Positions 5,414-8,345 of a stretch of 8,345 nt of DNA are shown in pieces. The number at the start of each line of letters is the position of its first letter. Position 1 is the stretch's first letter. Origin of the DNA: an uncultured Lachnospiraceae bacterium (GTDB lineage Bacteria; Bacillota; Clostridia; Lachnospirales; Lachnospiraceae). The stretch spans positions 1 through 8,345 of the forward strand of contig CALZEZ010000045.1 in the NCBI GenBank assembly GCA_945643825.1. The letters are read 5' to 3'. The notes beneath the pieces were generated by a model. It searched no databases and was not told the DNA's origin. It saw only the letters and a program-made list of their open reading frames with translations. A program made the position numbers and the translations under genes.

Positions 5414-5791
5414 TTATCCAAGGTAAGCAATTACCTCTACCTCACAAAGAACATTTTTCGGGAGCTGTTTGACTGCCACACAGCTTCTTGCCGGTTTTTC
5501 CGTGAAATATTTCTCATACACCGCATTAAACGCTGCAAAATCAGCCATATCAGCAAGAAAACAGGTTGTTTTAACCACTTTGTCATAGCTTACTCCTGCC
5601 TCCGCAAGAATCGCACCCACATTTTCCATTGCCTGTTTCGACTGCTCCTCAATTGTGACAGCTTCAATCTGTCCCGTCGCAGGAACAATCGGAATCTGTC
5701 CCGAAGCAAACAGGAAATCTCCGGCTACAATACCCTGTGAATAAGGACCGATTGCTGCCGGTGCCTTGTCAGTTGCAATTTTTTTCATCAT
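5414..5791 (-). CDS. ridA: RidA family enamine/imine deaminase
   Basis: RidA proteins hydrolyse reactive 2-aminoacrylate and other enamine/imine intermediates released by PLP enzymes. They act as cytoplasmic trimers. The 125-aa product has the expected GPYSQ (15-19), FASGQIPI (28-35), PARSCVAV with the key arginine R102, and CEVEVIAYLG with E117 at the C-terminus. This set is consistent with an active RidA. Three starts are possible. The ATG at 5800 makes an ATGA overlap with the upstream stop, but sits only 1 nt from the GGAG. The ATG at 5791 is 10 nt from GGAG (5805-5802) and is preferred. The ATG at 5788 gives the common MKKIAT opening. It lies between an unknown small gene and a kinase-like gene in the operon. 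Confidence 0.92.
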   Translation of the reverse strand: MMKKIATDKAPAAIGPYSQGIVAGDFLFASGQIPIVPATGQIEAVTIEEQSKQAMENVGAILAEAGVSYDKVVKTTCFLADMADFAAFNAVYEKYFTEKPARSCVAVKQLPKNVLCEVEVIAYLG

Positions 5792-5796
5792 ATTTT

Positions 5797-6027
5797 TCAT
5801 TCTCCTTTCACCACATCTGGCTCATCAAATTCTACCATAACATAAAAGCCACGGGCATTTTCTTCAATCTTAACCACCCGGCCTTCTCTGCTTTTTAGCT
5901 GCTCTCGAAAGGGATAATTCCCTGACATCGCAAGGGAGGGGTCAATCGTATAATAATAGTTACTGGGCAGTACGCCCTCTGTCACATGAACTGTCTGACC
6001 TTCCTCCAGCAGTCCCGGACGTTCCAT
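5797..6027 (-). CDS. Conserved-looking small protein of unknown function
   Basis: The 76-aa product is not a family I can name. It has no membrane segment, signal peptide, cysteine or metal motif. The pattern is GQTVHVTEGVLPSNYYYTI (10-28), AMSGNYPFREQLKSREG (33-49), then RVVKIEE and GFYVMVEFDEPD (60-71). Alternating hydrophobic residues suggest a small all-beta (SH3-like barrel) fold, which is inference only. The ATG at 6027 sits 1 nt after the cyclase stop, with GGAG at 6037-6034 and a 6-nt gap. Upstream in-frame ATGs (6039, 6057) lack such a site. Its stop nearly touches ridA. The tight packing and good ribosome site argue for a real gene. Confidence 0.72.
   Translation of the reverse strand: MERPGLLEEGQTVHVTEGVLPSNYYYTIDPSLAMSGNYPFREQLKSREGRVVKIEENARGFYVMVEFDEPDVVKGE
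5801..5808 (-). promoter_or_regulatory. Ribosome binding site for ridA
   Basis: AAAGGAGA lies inside the last codons of the 76-aa gene. It is too close to the ATG at 5800 but well placed for 5791, so it favours the shorter RidA start. Confidence 0.65.
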
Positions 6028-6028
6028 C

Positions 6029-7363
6029 TTAAACTCCATCCTTCGCATCCTGTCCACGCTCCCTTTTCCGCACAGAGTGACTCTCGTCCACTACCTGATT
6101 TCTTCCGCCTTCCTTTGCGCGGTACAGACACTCATCTGCCCGTTTGATACTCTCGTCAATATGTTCCTGTTCGGAAAGCACTGCCACTCCGATGGACATC
6201 GTCACCGGGATGACCACTTTTTCAAACTCCGTCTGCATAACCTCAACAGCCAGTCTCAGCTTTTCCAGCTCTGCTACAGCCTGTGCCAGCTCATGGTGCT
6301 CAAATACTAACAGGAACTCTTCGCCACCCCATCTGGCAACAAATCCGTTTCCGCGCATTCCTTCCTTTATGGTTGCGGCAACAGCCCGCAACACAGCATC
6401 TCCCGCCTCATGACCATAGGTATCATTGACCCGCTTAAAAAAATCAATATCCGCAATTGCCACACAGCAATTTACTCCGGTTTCTACCACTCTTTGTCTG
6501 ACAAGTTCCACCCGTTTCTGTCCATATCTTCGATTGTTAATCTGTGTCAGTTCGTCCAGCTCCACCATTCTGCGAAGCGAGCTCTTCATTTCCAGACCAA
6601 TGCGGCCAAGCTCTCCAATCTCGTCCTGCTGCTTCAGAATCTTTTCTCCAAGATCTACGCTAAGATTCCCTTTCGCCACACTGTTCATAAAGCTCTTCAG
6701 CTGTCCGATCTGTCCGACCAGCTTCTGTGTATAGCCCACACTGATCCACGCTGCAAATAAAATTGCGGCAATACATAGGACACTTAACGGAAAAATGTAC
6801 CCGGCTATACTGATAAATCCGGATTCAACCGGGCAGGCGGCTCCAATCATTCCGACAACGCTTCCATCCTTCTGAAGCAATGGCAAATAGTAGACCTGAT
6901 ACCGCTCTCCATTTACATCCACCTTAGAATAGCATTTTGCTTCTCCTGTTTCAAGTACATCCCGCTGCACAAGTAATGATGCACCGGTGCCGATAAAGCG
7001 CTCTCCCGCCTCATCACAAAGGGTTGTCAGGATTCTGGTATCCTGATAAAAAAAGGTAAGCTCAAAATCCTCAAACAGCTTTAAGGAATCTAAAAGTTCC
7101 CTGTCATCCGACAAAATGTGCTCACCCTTGTATACATAGAGCGCTTCCGTCCCGACCAGCCTGTAGTCTCCAGGAAAAAGCTCATCAAGCTTCTCTGCTA
7201 CCAGTCTTGCATTCTTCTCAAGCTCCTTCTGCTCGCGAAGACGCAGCGAATGATTGATCAGCACAATACTGCCAATCAGGATCAAGCACGCCAATGCAAG
7301 CATTGGCAAAACTGTCATTGTAAGTAATTTACCCCGCAAACTGCCCCGAAAGGATTTCCTCAT
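6029..7363 (-). CDS. Membrane diguanylate cyclase: Cache-HAMP-GGDEF
   Basis: This protein probably makes cyclic di-GMP from two GTP in response to an external signal. The 444-aa product has a first membrane helix (about 14-37) and an extracytoplasmic domain (38-186). That domain has the single-Cache pattern DEAGERFIGTGAS (117-129), VLETGEA and YQVYYLPLLQKDGSVVGMIG. A second helix (187-209), a HAMP-like linker (210-265, with AKGNLS and DEIGELG) and a GGDEF domain (270-426) follow. Catalytic features are intact: DELTQINNRR (270-279), DIDFFKRVNDTYGH (305-318), the active-site GGEEF (346-350) and SIGVA. The inhibitory RxxD site is degenerate (R337-G-N-G340), so product feedback may be weak. A GAGGA site lies 8 nt before the ATG. 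It follows the ABC exporter gene by 23 nt. Confidence 0.93.
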   Translation of the reverse strand: MRKSFRGSLRGKLLTMTVLPMLALACLILIGSIVLINHSLRLREQKELEKNARLVAEKLDELFPGDYRLVGTEALYVYKGEHILSDDRELLDSLKLFEDFELTFFYQDTRILTTLCDEAGERFIGTGASLLVQRDVLETGEAKCYSKVDVNGERYQVYYLPLLQKDGSVVGMIGAACPVESGFISIAGYIFPLSVLCIAAILFAAWISVGYTQKLVGQIGQLKSFMNSVAKGNLSVDLGEKILKQQDEIGELGRIGLEMKSSLRRMVELDELTQINNRRYGQKRVELVRQRVVETGVNCCVAIADIDFFKRVNDTYGHEAGDAVLRAVAATIKEGMRGNGFVARWGGEEFLLVFEHHELAQAVAELEKLRLAVEVMQTEFEKVVIPVTMSIGVAVLSEQEHIDESIKRADECLYRAKEGGRNQVVDESHSVRKRERGQDAKDGV

Positions 7364-7386
7364 AATCGTATTCCTCGTTTTATTCT

Positions 7387-8345
7387 CTATCTGGCAAACT
7401 GGCTTCGATAAAGATTTGCATAGAATTCTCCCCGCGCCAGAAGCTCCTCATGCGTTCCCTGTTCGATAATATTTCCATCCTTCATCACCAGGATTACATC
7501 GGCAGACTGAATGGTTGACAATCGGTGGGCGACGATAAAGCTAGTACGCCCTTCCATCATGCTGGCAAAGGCCTGCTGAATCTTCATCTCTGTTCTGGTG
7601 TCAATAGAGCTGGTTGCTTCATCGAGAATCAGCATTGGCGGGAGACACAGCATCACCCTGGTGATACATAACAGCTGTTTTTGTCCCTGGGAAAGACTTC
7701 CTCCATCCTCTGAAATCCAGGTATCATAGCCTTTAGGCAAACGCTTAATGAAGCTGTGTGCGTGCGCGGCCTTGGCTGCTGCCACAACCTCCTCCATCGT
7801 CGCATCCGGTTTGCCCATCGCAATATTTTCCCGGATCGTTCCGTTTTTAAGCCAGGTATCCTGCAAAACCATTCCATAATTTGTACGCAGGCTCTTTCTT
7901 GTTATCTCCCTGATATCCGTTCCCTCTACACAAATCTTACCCCGGTCTACATCATAGAAGCGCATCAGCAGATTAATTACTGTTGTCTTACCACATCCGG
8001 TAGGACCCACAATTGCAATCCTCTGTCCAGGCTTAACATCCAGATTAAAATCTTCAATCAGCTTTCTGTCCGGCACATAGGAGAAGGAAACATGCTCCAG
8101 GGTCACATTGCCCGCAGGAGCTTCCAACACCCTTGCATCAGACGGCTCCGGTACCTGAGGAGTCTCTTCAATCAAATCAAACACTCTTGCCGCACAGGCA
8201 AGTGCATTCTGCAGCTCCGTCACCACACCCGATATCTCATTGAAGGGCTTGGTATACTGGTTCGCATAGCTTAAGAAGCAGGACAACTGCCCGACAGACA
8301 ATCTTCCGTTCACGGCAAAGAATGCTCCGACAATGCCGACACCCG
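7387..8345 (-). CDS. ABC exporter subunit (permease-ATPase), C-terminal part
   Basis: The reading frame is open to the window edge, so this is the last 318 residues of a fused membrane-ATPase exporter of the multidrug/lipid (MsbA/LmrCD) type. The visible end of the membrane domain (about 1-50) includes the QY.KPFNEIS..V.ELQNALA.A.RVF segment. The ATPase domain has Walker A GPTGCGKTT (113-121), the Q-loop Q161, signature LSQGQ (217-221), Walker B MLILDE with catalytic E242, and the H-loop H273. All ATPase elements look functional. The signature has Q where the canonical motif has G, as is common in Firmicutes heterodimeric exporters. The partner subunit would be expected just upstream, outside the window. 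A GTG at 8313 is internal and not the start. Confidence 0.93.
   Translation of the reverse strand, partial: GVGIVGAFFAVNGRLSVGQLSCFLSYANQYTKPFNEISGVVTELQNALACAARVFDLIEETPQVPEPSDARVLEAPAGNVTLEHVSFSYVPDRKLIEDFNLDVKPGQRIAIVGPTGCGKTTVINLLMRFYDVDRGKICVEGTDIREITRKSLRTNYGMVLQDTWLKNGTIRENIAMGKPDATMEEVVAAAKAAHAHSFIKRLPKGYDTWISEDGGSLSQGQKQLLCITRVMLCLPPMLILDEATSSIDTRTEMKIQQAFASMMEGRTSFIVAHRLSTIQSADVILVMKDGNIIEQGTHEELLARGEFYANLYRSQFAR

Noticed and set aside
7756..8274. 172-codon open frame on the plus strand opposite the ABC exporter gene
   Set aside because: The opposite strand encodes an unmistakable ABC ATPase over the same span, and the plus-strand translation is low-complexity with no family pattern.
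1..8345. CRISPR arrays, tRNA or rRNA genes, insertion sequences, phage or toxin-antitoxin genes
   Set aside because: No regularly spaced repeats, RNA gene signatures, transposase motifs or paired small toxin-like genes are visible. Gene content is chromosomal housekeeping and signalling.

Overview
The window looks like chromosomal DNA of a spore-forming, moderately low-GC Clostridia bacterium, most likely a member of the Lachnospiraceae. The grounds are a spoVAE gene, strong AGGAG-type ribosome sites, AT-rich promoters, and small families (DUF5721, DUF1294, a divergent shikimate-kinase-like protein) that I associate with that group. This is inference from sequence only. No rRNA, tRNA, mobile element or CRISPR array is visible.

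Region 1 (1-332). The window opens inside the 5' end of a GNAT acetyltransferase gene on the minus strand. A 218-bp divergent intergenic region follows. It carries a sigma-A type promoter for each direction and two or more ARG-box-like operators lying between them, which suggests ArgR control.

Region 2 (333-3130, plus strand). Four closely spaced genes follow: argG (argininosuccinate synthase), a DUF1294 membrane protein, an orphan LytTR-type response regulator, and a DUF5721 protein. Gaps are 8, 26 and 13 nt, so they could share the argG promoter.

Region 3 (3131-8345, minus strand). Eight co-directional genes converge on region 2. In transcription order they are the C-terminal part of an ABC exporter subunit (cut by the window end), a Cache-HAMP-GGDEF diguanylate cyclase, a 76-aa protein of unknown function, a RidA-family deaminase, a divergent shikimate-kinase-like P-loop kinase, an EamA/DMT transporter, spoVAE, and a small VanZ-like membrane protein. 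From the ABC gene to the transporter the gaps are at most 23 nt, and one pair overlaps, which suggests one operon. A 61-nt gap before spoVAE contains a full match to the forespore sigma-G promoter consensus, so spoVAE probably has its own sporulation promoter. The last gene of each convergent run ends at the same point: the two stop codons together form TGATCA with no spacer.

I see no clearly new multi-gene system. The observations most worth following are the ARG-box arrangement, the sigma-G promoter on a spoVAE detached from spoVAC and spoVAD, the loss of a shikimate-binding arginine in the kinase-like protein, and the unknown 76-aa protein between a c-di-GMP enzyme and RidA.
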